Assembly: GCA_965153455.1 (NCBI GenBank)
Contig: OZ234494.1
Location: 868,001-932,000, forward strand
Reading direction: 5' to 3'
DNA length: 64,000 nucleotides
Source of the DNA: Sphagnum compactum
Lineage: Eukaryota; Bryophyta; Sphagnopsida; Sphagnales
In this document: one piece after another, positions 37,171 to 49,596 of the stretch
How positions within the stretch are numbered: position 1 is the first letter of the stretch
How the letters are laid out: each line of letters begins with the position of its first letter
The notes under the pieces: model-generated
Databases searched by the model: none
Seen by the model: only the letters and a program-made list of their open reading frames with translations
What the model was told of the DNA's origin: nothing
Made by a program: the position numbers and the translations under genes

Positions 37171-38394
37171 CCTCCACCCCCTTAGGAGTAAACACAATAA
37201 AAGGAGCCACAATGTGTGTAAATATTACTTTAAATTATAATTTTATATCTTTGAAAAATCACAAGGGGAGCACAATAAATTGGATTATCAATTTCTTTTT
37301 TTTTTTAAGTTCCATTCCTTGCAAAGTTTCAATGTTCAAACTTGATTCAAATTGATGTCTCAAAAGTCTTTTTGCAAACTTGGGCTCCACGATACTACAC
37401 CTACCAATGATGATGAAATGACAAAAAAGAAATAAGGGTTTACATTTGAAAACTTTGTTATTTTCAGATATATATAGGATTCAAATTGTACAAAATACTA
37501 CCCAATTATCATCCAAGGGGAAATTCCATCCCTATTTTAATTCATTGAAACTTTGGAAGCAATTAAGGTGGATAAACACTAAAGCAAATAAGCAACTGGG
37601 GATTGAATCCTTGAATTAGGTATTTAAGGGAGAAGTTTTTATTGGAAGCTAGCTTAATTTCAAAGAAAAAAAACATGTTAATCTCTTGAAATAATCTTCA
37701 ACATATTCAAATGAAATAACTCATATTCACATTCGTATGAAATTACATGTAAGCATGTGTATGAAATTGGAAAGACACATAAATTCAAATTGTTTTTTGA
37801 AAGGACACAGATTCCAAAAGACAAGAAAAAATTAAATAGATTTGTTTCTCTTTCGATATCTTAAGATCCATAAGGACATTTTGAAACATTACAACTTGTA
37901 AAACATTTATTTTTAAAAATTCCAATTTGGAATCAACCCCTAATAAATTTGCAATTTGGAATTGTCTTTTTGTACAATCTATAACTATAGCCCATCCCAC
38001 CTAAACCAACTCCAATGAAATCATCGTCATTAATTAAAGCATATGTGAATAATTATTTTTTTCTTTATCAAATGTGCACCAATTGTAGACAATATCAGCA
38101 TTGATGATTAAAAGAGAAAAAAACTTAAAATTAGTGAAATTGTTTTTACAACACATTTTAAAACCATTGGTCAAATTTGTTTTTGGCCCTAAAAATTATC
38201 AAATTTGAAGATGTGTGTTTTGCAAAACTTATTCATTTTTGTGTTGTAAAAAAAATGGATGCACAATATATATGATGTAAAATAAAAACATAATCAAAAA
38301 ATATTTATATTGATCTAACACATTGTTGAAAATTATGTATGAAAAATGAATTTTTTAAAATAATAGACCAACACATGAATGCTAATGTTTGCAC
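37171..38394. other. A+T-rich intergenic DNA between two related arrays
   Basis: No gene recognised. Confidence 0.5.
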
Positions 38395-38710
38395 CCCCTT
38401 CCTTATTGTTCATTGTCATGGTCGTTTTTCTCAAACCCCTTTTCCTTACTTCATGTTGTTCATCACCTTAATCATGGTCTTTTATTAACCCCCACCCCCC
38501 TTCCCCCTTATTGTTTGTTGTTGTAATCCTAGTTTCTCTCGAAGCCCCACCCCGTGCCTTCTTATTATTTGTCATCCTACTTTTATTTTCACAAAAAACC
38601 TACCCTTTACCTCTTGTTTGTCATCATGCTCATGTTTTCTCAATAACATCACCCCCATCTAGTTGGTTGTCAACTAAAATTCACTCCCCCCTCTTGCCTT
38701 TTTCTTTTTC
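38395..38710. repeat. Second array of the 60-65 bp minisatellite
   Basis: About five diverged units (TTATTGTTCATTGTCATGGT, TTGTTCATCACCTTAATCAT, TTTGTCATCATGCTCATG) with CCCC-rich joints match the array at 36595-37170. Confidence 0.75.
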
Positions 38711-41700
38711 TATTGCTAGTTATTCAACAAAAGTATAATGTTGTAGGCTCGTTGCAACCTGGTCCCTTGTAAGCATCCAAATCCTTGCCCTTGTTTTGGC
38801 CTCTCTTTGGGATTTAGTTGTAATGTTAAAGTTCACACTTGTATCACCAATTTGATCAACTCTATAATCAACTTAGATGTCGTGGTGAAATCATTCTCTT
38901 ACTTCCATGATTGTGGTTGTAACCCAACCTTAGTTTGAAAGTTTCTCTTGGCCATCTTTTGACCTATCTTTTGGTTGTTTGTTGTGTTGTACATTAAATG
39001 ATTTTGCCACTCGCCTTGCCTTTTCTCTTTTCTTTCTTTCTTTTCACCTCCTTAATTTGTTTTGCAACTTCTTTTTCCACAACCTTTTGTTGTAAAATCT
39101 TCAAATATTCGTTGGATGTTGGGTCAAAGCACATTAAGCCCCTCAAAAACTGTATTCACAAATTAATCTCTCTACAATTAATTTTTTGGGTGACATATAG
39201 AGATCACATCAAGTCAATTTATTTTTGTGTGTTTTAAGTATATTTTAGGATGTATAACTAGTACTACATATTATGCTACTAGTTATACATCACCTTCTTT
39301 GGTAAAAAATTATTCATCTTTATTGTGTTTTCACTGAATTACAATGTGGGACATACTATAATTGACTAATGATTTTATCCCTTTTATTTTCCTTGTAAGC
39401 AAGCTTGGTAACAATAACAAATGGGCTAGATGAAATGATTCTAGAATAGATTTTTTTGAATTTAGATCTTCAACTTGAGGTTCCTAAATAAGATTAGCTA
39501 GGTTTACAACTAGGACATTGCCTCGATATTATGTTGTTTTAGCTTCTAGAATGACAGCTTCATTCATAGGTTGCTCCACATAATATCTAGATGCAAATGA
39601 ATACATACAAGCCAATATCCTCAATGCTCATCAACACCAATTTTTTTGCAATTCTTGTTACATATCCCTATGTGGTGCCACTTTAATGGCATGTTAATCA
39701 TAAAAAGTTATGCTTTTAAAATAATATGGATATTGAAAGTCTAAAATGAGTCATGAAATCTTGCAATATCAACATTTGGTTTGAACAAAGGATGTTTGAC
39801 AACTTCATTGAATAACACTACTTTCACAAAGGGCCCCTTAGTTTTCATAATACCATTTCTTTGATCTTCAATTTTTTTGTAGTAATAGGGTACTATTAAA
39901 GAAATCTAAAAAAACACCCAAATTTTCATATTTTTCAATTTTGTGCTTATCAAGATTTAAGGTTTGTTTAAAGTTCATGAATCCTTTATGACATGTAAAT
40001 GTGATGCAATGTATATGTTGTTTTAAGAAAAGTTGTAACTTATAATACAAGAAAATAAAATTTGAAAATGTTAATATCTTTTGGTATGATTTGAAATTGT
40101 GATAATTTTCAAAACAAAATACAAAATCTAACAAAATTTATACACTTTCAAATTTTCATTTTTATTCAACTTTGACTTTTAAAAATCATATGACATATTG
40201 GGGAAAATATAAATATAATAAATAAGAAGTTTCAAAATATTTAATTTGAAAATTCATCTTAATGGAAAAATGTTTTTTTGGCAAAAGGACCCCAAAAAGA
40301 ACAGAAGTCCCAAATACAAAGTAAATACATTGGCTTGATAAATGTTGCTTGGACCCACCTTAATCCATGTAACTCAAAATCATCAACAATATCTTTTCCT
40401 TCACCATGTTCAAATTCATAGATCCCATATTCATTAATTTAGTAATGTTCCATCCTCCCTTCATTGTGGACTAGCATTTGATGCATCATTTGAATTCCCA
40501 CATGCCTCATTTAAATTTCGCATGTTTGGTTTTGCTATATACACATCACTAGACCTAGTCCTAGAATCCATGGCTGTTGGATTAAATGGCCAAATCCATG
40601 TTGCCTTAAAATCATTCTTTATGTTTTGTTTGGATAGTCATTGGTTCAAGGTTTTATCCACTTAATTGGCTAATCATGTTGGTTTGTCTAGTTCACTATG
40701 ATTGGTTCTAATCATGTTGTTATCTTTTTTGTTCTTGAAGGCAAATTTGAATGGCTTGAAACAATTCACATCTAGAGGTTGTATGCATGAAAGGTGTGTG
40801 AAGGTAAGGTTATCATGTCTAAGCCAAACTATCATGTTTGCTCTATTGCTTTTAGAGTTACATGTGAACCATGTTCATCTAAAGTTAGTAGATGACAATT
40901 GGATTGAAACATGCCACCAAGGACTAAATTCATAAAAATGAAAAAAATTCCTTAAATAAAAAACATGTCATCCATTTTTTTCTACATTGCCATGCATGTT
41001 TTTTGTTTACGATCTTTGATGTGGTCATCTTTAATTTTTTCACCTTTGAAAATGTAAAATGGATTGAAAGAAAACCTCCTATAACATTTATGGGATAATT
41101 GGTAGTTAGCCATTCCTTGAAATTGGGAATGGTGTTGTACACTTGTTGTGAACCTTTCTTGGCCAACATTCATGCTTTTGATTATCACCTAGCCTAGATG
41201 TTTGTCTTGATTGCAAGATAGTTATGTTAATTGTTCAATGCTTGTAGATTTTAATAAAATAAATCACATGTTTCATCAAAAAGTTCTTGCGCCCTACAAA
41301 CCTCAAGTTCCTTTGCAAGTGTGATGGTTAATTCTAATGTCTAGTTTAAACCAATACCACCATGAGCTTCTAGATATTCCATCTTTGAATGATGTAAGGT
41401 CGGTTTGGGTACGTTTTGCTATCAAGTAAAAACATGGTAAAGGAGACACAAAAAATGAATGTCTTTAGCTTTACCTTGTATTGGTGCATGTAACCCTAAA
41501 AATAGCATAAAAATGGGTGGAAATATAATTGAATTTACCTTCCTGCACCTCTATTACTACTATGAAAATTTACTTCCAAAACATTTGGAGCAATTTTTTC
41601 AAAAAAATAGACCAAAAATATTCCCATCTACTAAATTTTGTAAATGGGGATATAAGTATCATGATATTCTTAAAGTTGCTTTTAATAGAAAGAAGAAAAT

Positions 41701-42516
41701 ATATTTGTTAAAGCCTACTTACCACATATTTTACAAGAAATAAAATTGGTTTTAAAAATAAAAAAATAGACTTCAAAATTACTTGCATTTCAAAGAAGTA
41801 GACAAAAAACTAATTGAAATGATTTGAAAGTTGAAAAATAATGCACAACAATAAATAACTATGTTATCTTTATCATTCAATTAAAAACATAAAACATACA
41901 ACAGTTTTTTGATAGGTTTTATTGTTATTTTAATTCTACTTTCATCTAGCCTTGACAAGATTTTTTTGTGTATAATTTATTGTGCTTATTCCCTACCTTT
42001 AGTTTTAGTAAGCCAAATTCCTACATACCAGATATCCAACCAATGACATTTACATCTTCATCCTAAGTTAACACACCTAGTGAGCCATGTTGCCTAGATT
42101 TGGTTTAGTTTGATGGTGATGTCATGGGTATATTGTAGAACTAGCTAGCCTTCCTCAATGATGTGACTCCTCTTTTTACTATGTATCCATAGCCTCTTCT
42201 TAAGCATCTATTGTCCACTTGGCTTTTGAACTTGTAATTGGGCCCCAATTTCACCTTGTTGACTTTTGGCCCTTATTTTGTGCAAATGGTGGTGGTACAT
42301 TTTCCTTGTTGGTAACTAGTTGCTCCATCATGCCATTTCTCTTATGAAACACATTGAACATCATGGGTGGTTTTGATCCTCTTGGCCTAAGCTTCCACTA
42401 AATTGGGGGTTCACATATGGCCCCAAATAAAATAGTACCATTGTTGATCTTTTATATTTCTTCTTTTTTTACTACTATAGTAGATTGGTCCTTTTTTTGT
42501 CATTATGTTCTTTTCT
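38711..42516. other. Mostly A+T-rich intergenic DNA
   Basis: Apart from the short coding-like remnant at 38997-39160 (-), I see no recognisable gene. Open frames such as 40702-40935 (+), 40930-41188 (-) and 41459-41743 (+) do not match known families. Confidence 0.45.
38997..39160 (-). pseudogene. Short coding-like remnant, basic tail
   Basis: On the - strand a stop-free stretch reads GLMCFDPTSNEYLKILQQK followed by a Lys/Glu-rich tail (KEVAKQIKEVKRKKEKRKG) and a stop at about 39000. A splice-acceptor-like TTTGTGAATACAG precedes it. It looks more like real protein than the surrounding frames but matches no family I can name. It may be the end of a decayed mobile-element gene. Confidence 0.25.
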
Positions 42517-42820
42517 ACTTTTGATCCTAACAATATTGAACTAGGTTCAACTTGACTGTCTACTTCATCTTTTTGTTTTTTTTACTTTTGATCTTTACAA
42601 TATTGAACTAGGTTCAAATTGATTCTATCTTCACCTTTTTGCTCTCTTCTAATACTTTTGATCCTAACAATACTACACTAGGTTCAAATTGATCCTTTAT
42701 TTTCACATTTTTGCTCTCTTATACTTTTGATTCTAACAATGTTATACTCAATTCAAATTGATCCTCTATCTTTACCTTTTCGCTCTCTTCTACTATTGAT
42801 TTTATCACTATTGCACTAGG
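42517..42820. repeat. Tandem repeat, period about 69 bp, 4-5 copies
   Basis: ACTTTTGATCCTAACAATAT-like starts occur at 42517, 42584, 42654, 42723 and 42792 (spacings 67, 70, 69, 69). Each unit continues GAACTAGGTTCAAATTGATC and TTTTTGCTCTCTTCTA. A unit of 69 bp equals 23 codons, and on the - strand part of it is open (42719-42904: KVKIEDQFELSITLLESKV). Confidence 0.9.
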
Positions 42821-43349
42821 CACTAAGAGCTTTAAAAACCATTGGAGTTCTTTTTCAACATATTCTAAAAGATTAGTCATGCTTTCTATTTGGAAAATGA
42901 CCAAAACTTGTTAAATGTAAATGGATTGAAGCATTTTGGAATTGAGATTCTAATGTTCAATTTTTGGAGGAAAAGGTAATTTTGAAATAAGGATAATTTT
43001 TTTCTCTAAGTCCTCTATTGTTTTAACTTACATTGTAGGCTAAATATCCTAACCTTACTTGTGTTCTTTGATTTTTACCCTTAATGTTCACAAGGTTCAT
43101 AAATCACCCCATCACTAGAAATAACTTTGATCTCATAATGGGGGTTGGGCCCAAATATGTAGGTCTACCCAAGATGACTCCTTTAACAAAACTTTTAAAG
43201 TCCCATGCATATAGATATAAAGAGATTTCCTCACAACTTTTGTGTAGTTTATGAGTTCCCTAATCACCTGTAATCAAACATTGACCTTCTAAAATGAACA
43301 TTTGTGTGTATTAGATTGAACACCTTCCTCCCATGTCACCAATCTTTTT
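42821..43349. other. Intergenic DNA with a possible - strand coding remnant
   Basis: See the weak ILGRPTYLGP segment at 43090-43290. Nothing else recognised. Confidence 0.4.
43090..43290 (-). pseudogene. Possible broken coding remnant containing ILGRPTYLGP
   Basis: The - strand reads SCEEISLYLYAWDFKSFVKG then VILGRPTYLGP, and after a one-base frame change HYEIKVISSDGVIYEPCEH and a stop near 43090. ILGRP recalls the end of retrotransposon aspartic proteases, but the rest does not clearly fit. A competing frame is also open, so this is weak. Confidence 0.22.
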
Positions 43350-43610
43350 TTTTAAATAAAGAAAAATATTTTTTCAAGATGGATCAAAGTTCACACCCAT
43401 TTCCAAACACAACTACTCCAATACTAGTGTAATGGTTTTTTTAATTTATAAGCCCAATTTTAAAAAGATCGGTATAATTCACACCCATTTCCAAACACAA
43501 TAACTCCAATATCAGTGTGGTTTTTTTTAATATAATAATAAAAAAATTCAAGATGGGTATAGCCCAACTCATTTCCAAACACAACAACTTCAATACTAGT
43601 TTTTAAAATG
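43350..43610. repeat. Tandem repeat, period about 85-95 bp, three copies
   Basis: CACCCATTTCCAAACACAA or CTCATTTCCAAACACAA occurs near 43395, 43482 and 43566, each followed by AACTCCAATA.TAGTGT or similar; copies are separated by T-rich and A-rich spacers and TTCAAGATGG. Confidence 0.85.
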
Positions 43611-45883
43611 GAAGAAGCCAAACACATTTTTAGGGTTTGAAACTCAATGATAGAGTTGACTATAAATGATGCAAGGCGTTGACGTGATTTGATCTTGAGC
43701 AATTTTTTGATCCAAATTTGTGTTTGGTTATGGGTAGGCATTTGGTGATGGGTGGTTCTACTCTATTGCACTTGACTCATCCAAAATATGGTGTTAAGGA
43801 CATTTTATTGTTACTGCTAGAAATGTTCTTAAGCTAGCAAAATTAGTTTAAAGCATTAATTTAGACATGAAGTTTTTACAAATTGAAGATGATTAGATTT
43901 GATGCAATTCAATTGATTTAACCAAATCTTGGATGAGGTCATTTGCTATAATGGCTTAAAGGTATGTCAAGTAAATGCAACAAGAACATTATTAGGATTA
44001 ATATGAATTCAATGAAAAGCTTTGGGCCAGGCACAACAATTGAAACTCAAAGGTGTGGACAATTGTGATTCAAAAATCTTTTCAAACTTTGATTTCATAA
44101 GTGAAGTCAAAATGTTCAAGTAAGTTTTCTAAACTATTTTGATTTTGATTTAAATGTATTGAATGTTGATGTGTTATAAGTTTTGGGTTTTGTATTGATA
44201 AGTATGTGTTTTCTTTTTGCCTACATTGGTCCATAGGTGTAACTACCAAGTTGATCAAGGAGTTAGATAGTTGTTTCTCAAAAATGTGCATTATTTGATG
44301 CCATGGGCATTGTATATCCACAATACTAGTTGTAGCATGATTGTGATGACAACTTTGCCAAACACCTAGAAGTATTAAAGGCTTGGTATTGCAAATCAAA
44401 AATGTTGGGGTGTGATGAATTAAGTTGTGTAGCTCCACCTTTGCTTGATCATTGACAATTTGATGTTCAATAGGGAATGCTCAAGTTGTGTATGAAAATC
44501 AGCTCCAAGGTTGCTATGGAACCATTATTTGAATTCAATCCATTGACATGCATTTGGAAGATAATTCATGCATCTCATATTTGACCCATTCCTTCCCTAA
44601 GTACTTTAAGCTTGCAAAGATGGCCATAGTTCATGTTCAGAAATGTAGAGGATGAACATTGTTTCTCAACTCTAGCATTTTAAAGAGCGAGCTTCGGGCT
44701 ACTTTCGATCCTCGTCTACCTCCTATTGTTGGCCTGTATAGCTACAAGTTTTCCACATTAGAGAGTTTTCCCTATGTTGCCACATTTCTTGTTTGGATTG
44801 GAGTAGTAAATTGCTATGGTCTTCTTGCACAAATGAATTTTGTCTAAACATATATTACGTAGAAAGCCAAGTTGTTGGCTTCATGATTAGAGGTTACAAT
44901 CTTGCAATCATTTGATGATCAATGTTATTATTTACAACTCCTTTGTTTTCCATTATCTTTGTAAGCCTAGTGAAATTCTTGCATTTGAAGACAGGTCATT
45001 GTGCTATGGATTTGCACATTTTTGTTGACTGAGACTGTTAAGCAAAATGTTGGACATGATATACATGATAGCTAGTATGCTTCTCACTCAGAAAGCCATG
45101 GAGCCCAAGTAAGCACCTTCTCAAACTAAATAGTAGCCTTAAGTCTGCTTTTAAATTCTGATTATAGCCATTAATGGAGTATCTCTATTTTTTCTCCTCC
45201 AATTGCCACTACACTTCACTTGCAACACACTGAATTTGGCCATGTTCCTGCACTTCTGAGCAGAAGATGGCCAGCTCCATATAGCGAATTGGACTCTGGA
45301 CTCCAAGACTTCTGTAGCCTACCCATGTGGGCATTTTTTTCTCCCCATTTGTTGGGTGCTTTGGCAAAGTTACATCATCATCATCGTCATCATGCGTGCA
45401 CATTCTCAAAAACCAAAAGTAGAACCACTTGGATCTGGAGTTCAAGACTACTGCAACCATGTGGGGGGCACTTTCTCAAAAAAGAAAAAGAAAAAGGGGT
45501 GACTACAACAACGCACTATAACGCGTTAAAGGCTTAAAAAGTTGACAGTAATGTGTAGCAGCAGCACCACCACCAGAGACAGAAGAAGAGTCTGGCAAGA
45601 TCGAGCACCTTCAGAATATGCTCTACTACAACACCAATACAAGCCAAGGTACTAACTGACTTCTGACAAACTCTTGAAATTTGTTCTCACCGTTCATGTC
45701 TGTTGCAGCAGCAGAGCTTTCATGGCAAGTTGAATTGGAATGATTGGGTATTATATATATTCACAGAACAACTACTAAATGCCCATCGCTGTCTTTCTCT
45801 ACCTATTCATAACATCTACTACTACTTACTACTACTACTCAATAGAACAATAGGGAGAATTTGGGTGTGTCAATCACACTTTG
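43611..45883. other. Intergenic DNA
   Basis: Open frames at 44082-44438 (-) and 44659-44847 (+) are unrecognised. Between about 45280 and 45480 two related segments (GGACTCTGGACTCCAAGACT and GGATCTGGAGTTCAAGACTA, each followed by CTGxAxCC and CATGTGGG) form a loose duplication. The CATCATCATCGTCATCATG run at about 45374 is a microsatellite. Confidence 0.45.
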
Positions 45884-46203
45884 GGCCTTGCCATTTACAT
45901 TAAAAAGTGGTGCCTTGAGCCAAAAGAAGAAATTGATGGAAATTCAAATGTTTCACCATACAAAAATATATAATCTTCAGAATAACCCTCTAAAAGAAAC
46001 CAAAATCCTTCAAGATATTATTATAACTCTATTATAACTAATCTCAAGTTTCAACACAGGCCAAAAGAATATCATCTTTCAAAAATCCTCGTATGTATGA
46101 AAATAGACCTACTACTACTACCTAAGGGCCTATAAAAATCCCTTAAGCTACTATACTCTATAATGAATCTAAACACAATGTCTTTGCCTCGGTAGGCAAG
46201 GCC
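45884..46203 (+). mobile_element. MITE-like element family C, copy 1
   Basis: Ends GGCCTTGCC (45884) and GGCAAGGCC (to 46203) are 9-bp inverted repeats. The interior carries CATTTACATTAAAAAGT, GAAATTCAAAT.TTTCACCAT, CCCTCTAAAAGAAACCAAAA, AACTAATCTCAAGTTTCAAC, ATCCCTTAAGCTACTATACT and GAATCTAAACACAAT. It shares all of these with the next copy and, inverted, with 56262-56698. Confidence 0.78.
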
Positions 46204-46229
46204 AAAAAGGGGCGTGTCACAATAAGTGT

Positions 46230-46536
46230 GGCCTTGTCATTTACATTAAAAAGTATCTTAAGGCAAAAGAATAATTAGGGAAATTCAAATATTTCACCAT
46301 GCAAAAAAAATATAATCTTTCAAAAAAACCCTCTAAAAGAAACCAAAATCCTTCAAGATATCATAACTCTATTATAACTAATCTCAAGTTTCAACACAAG
46401 CCAAAAAAATATCATCTTTCAAAAATCCTCATATAAAAATAGACCTACTACCTAGGTAGGGGTCAAAATCCCTTAAGCTACTATACTCTATAATGAATCT
46501 AAACACAATAATATCCTTGCCTTGGTAGGCAAGGCC
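46230..46536 (+). mobile_element. MITE-like element family C, copy 2 (tandem)
   Basis: Starts GGCCTTGTC and ends GGCAAGGCC, 26 bp after copy 1. The preceding GTGTCACAATAAGTGT resembles the GTGTGTCAATCACACTTTG before copy 1, so the duplication unit (about 345 bp) is larger than the element. Confidence 0.78.
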
Positions 46537-48768
46537 AACAACAACACTATATTTAGCTACTGTCCTTCCGGATTAAGGGGAAGCTTCATTCTTCCTTTAC
46601 TATATGTAATATCATAAATAGAGACATTGTCCCAAAATACATCACTAGAGCTCTTCTGAAAAATAAAAGCATCTGACTTGTAAACACTATTTAGAATACT
46701 CTAGTACACAAACGGTGTTTCGACATAAATTAAATTAAATTATTTCCTATTTTTCCGAGTTTTTGAAAAATTATTTATTATTATGTGCAAAAATTTTAAT
46801 AATTATCATTAAAAAATTAAATTCTGAAATTATTAGATTGTCAAAGTTTGAACTTTAGAGCTGCCAATCCTTGAATTTAAGAATGTGATAGTCTAGACAC
46901 ACTTAATTTCTTATGTACAATTTTTTTCATTTTTATGGCTGGGATGAGGGGAATAATTAAAATTGTACTTTAGTACACGAAAGGTTTTGGCACAAATTAA
47001 ATTAATTTTCATTTTGTCATTTTTAAAAAATTATTTTTTTATTACTTGTGTCAAAAAAAATTATTATTATTATTATAAAATTAAGAATTTGCTCTGCAAG
47101 TTTTCAACTGTGGGGTTTGAACTGCAGACTTTAAAGTTCAAGAACTTTAAGACTTATAAGATTAAAAAAATGTGTTTATTTTTTTATAAAAAATCAAGTG
47201 TCAAAATTAAGATTTAAAATTTAATTAAATCGAATCCGGAAATGAAATATAAAATAATATAAAATAATGAAATATAGTTATCATTACCAAAATATGACCT
47301 ACAAAAATTACACAGAGATTAAAACCAAAAAAAAAAAAATTGGGATTTTGGGCAACTCTCAACACCGGAAATCGTATGGAAAAAAATAAAGACCAAACCA
47401 CTCTTCCTATTCTACAAGAAAAAAAAATTGATAGGGGAGGCCCCTTCACTCCATGACGCGGCGACTTCTCATTGGTTGCATGGGCTAAAATTCTATTCCT
47501 AAAATTGGGCTGTCACTTATTTTTTGGGCCTGGCCTAGTAACCCTTCCTAACATTTACCTAACCTTTTTCTATGTTAGAGTGTCCGTACTCACTCGGTGG
47601 TGGTGGCGTAGCGAACACACAATTTCGATCGAGGAGTGGGATGATGAGTGGTATCTGATGAATAAATTTTGTTAATGTGAAATTATATCGACAAATCGAA
47701 AACGAATGATTTTGATGCCCTCGAATGTAGCCTTCCATCATTTCATTTGTTGCAGAATTTATTTTTTGACCATTTTGTGTGGTGGTAGTGTGTTACATGC
47801 AAAGGGGGGGGGTCATGCGAAGCCATGATATATTCACATGAATATTTGAGTATTTGGCCAACAACCTTTGATCAATGTGGTACACAGCTGATACCAATAA
47901 TGTTGTTCGGGTGGGCTGTTGTTGCAATAATAGTTATCATCACTCGCATCTTTCTTTGCGCAAGCAAGAAAAGAAAGAACATGGTAAATATTAAAAAATC
48001 CCAAAACAAACAAGCGAATGTGCCAAAGGAAAAACAAAAGATCCCAAAACGAATGTATCGTACGGCTTGCTCGTGCCTTGTACAACACTTCAAAAGGCCA
48101 TGTGAAGGAGAGGCCTAAAAACAAAACGAGCTAGAAAAAAGTATATGATTTGTTTACCGGACAAATCATGTTTAGAGAAATGAACAACAGCTTTTTCGAC
48201 ATATGCATGTGCAACCGTTTGTTTGGCAGCCGAACGAACACATGGGACACACCCTTCATGAATTCATTGTGTGTGTGCATGTCTTCAAAATTTGTCGAAT
48301 GTAATAGAAAAATGGGGTTTTGTAAAAAGCATTGACATCTAAAAAATCGTACGGAAAATGGGGTTTTGGACGGTAATGTAAAAGCACTATTTAATTGGCA
48401 TCTAAACCGTACACTAATAATCAAGGGCTTTACAAAAAAGAGTCATTTTCCGAGAAATTCTAATTAGCACGGACGGGCCCTCCTAACAAGGGAAGTTTAG
48501 GGCTCTTCATTGTGTTCTCACTATTCATCACTCTCACTATTAGTCATCCAAATTTTGTGGATGTTTCGTTTATAAAAAAAAATCTTCATTCATCAATCGT
48601 GTGGAAAATGTGGATTTTGGGCAGTGTAGTGCCTGCCCTAGGACGGTGGATCTACAAGAATTTTGGGACCTGGATAGGAAGGAATTTATAATAAGACCTC
48701 ATTCTTTTGCTAAAGATGACTCTTCTTCTTCTTCTGCTGCTTCTTCTTCTTCCACGTGTTGTCAAGTT
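46537..48768. other. A+T-rich intergenic DNA upstream of the GME repeat
   Basis: 46558-46612 repeats a sequence also at 12070-12127. On the - strand at about 47095-47165, GCAGTTCAAACCCC looks like a pol III B box, but no convincing A box is present. Short imperfect repeats of GGAAAATGGGGTTTT occur at 48310-48375 and 48601. Open frames (47825-48118, 48601-48903 +) are unrecognised; the latter has a Ser-coding CTT microsatellite. Confidence 0.45.
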
Positions 48769-49370
48769 TCGTCCATCCAACCAAGAATTTGCATCCATGC
48801 CAACAAGGCCTTCATCCTCTCAATCAACCCATGTTTTCATTCATCCACTCAACCATTTGAAACAATAGGTCAGTTCACACTTTTTGTCATTGGCCCTTTG
48901 TAGCCAAAAAAAATTTCATCTATTATTTTTGGGTCATCCATCCTATCAACGATTTTGCATCCATGCCAACAAGGCCTTAATCCTCACAACCCCTGTTTTC
49001 ATTCATCCATCTGGCAACCATTTGAAACAATAGGTCGGTCGGTTCACATTTTTTTTGCCATTGGCTCTTTGTAGCCAAAACTATTTACATCTATTTTTCG
49101 GTCGTCCATCCTACCAAGAATTTGTTTACATCCATGCCAACAAGGCCTTCATCCTCTCAACCCATGTTTTTCATTCATCCACTCAATCCTTTGAAACAAT
49201 AGGTTAGTTCACACCTTTTTGCGATTTTGGCCGTTTTTTGTCCAAAAAAATTTACATCCGTTTTTTGGGTCATCCATTTACCAACAGTTTTGCATCCATG
49301 CCAACACAGCTTTCATCCCACTCAACCCAAATTTTCATTCATCCAACAATTGGATGTTCACCATTCATTT
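48769..49370. repeat. Tandem repeat, period about 165-168 bp, 3.6 copies, just upstream of GME
   Basis: Copies begin at 48769, 48934, 49102 and 49270. Each contains, in order, TCCATCC, a CATCCATGCCAACAAGGC block, TCATTCATCCA, TTTGAAACAATAGGT, GGTTCACA/AGTTCACA and a TTGTAGCCAAAA or TTGTCCAAAAA block. The last copy stops after about 100 bp, where the GME leader begins. The repeat therefore occupies the likely distal promoter of GME. Confidence 0.9.
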
Positions 49371-49596
49371 TCTCTAGCATCAAAAGCTCAGGGAGCTCCG
49401 AAGCTGCCGCAGAAGGAATTAAAGAAGCAAACAAGGCGCAAGGGCCTTCTGCTGCCGCTGCTGCTTCTTTCGTCGACGGGGTTTCCTTGCTGCTGCGGCT
49501 GCTTGTGCTGCTGTCGTCGACGACGGGGGTTTGGTCTTTCTTCGCGCTTTTTCAGCAGCCGGGTGTAGTTTTTGCAAGCTCAAATAAGCTGCAGGA
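49371..49596 (+). promoter_or_regulatory. Proximal leader of the GME gene
   Basis: This stretch lies between the end of the upstream 166-bp tandem repeat and the GME start codon. It is much richer in G+C than the flanks, with CTG/CGT-rich runs around 49445-49560. Two overlapping open frames (49227-49568 and 49238-49615) run through it out of frame with GME; they are low-complexity Ser/Ala/Leu/Arg-rich and have no family resemblance. I infer a 5' untranslated leader; no TATA box was identified with confidence. Confidence 0.45.
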
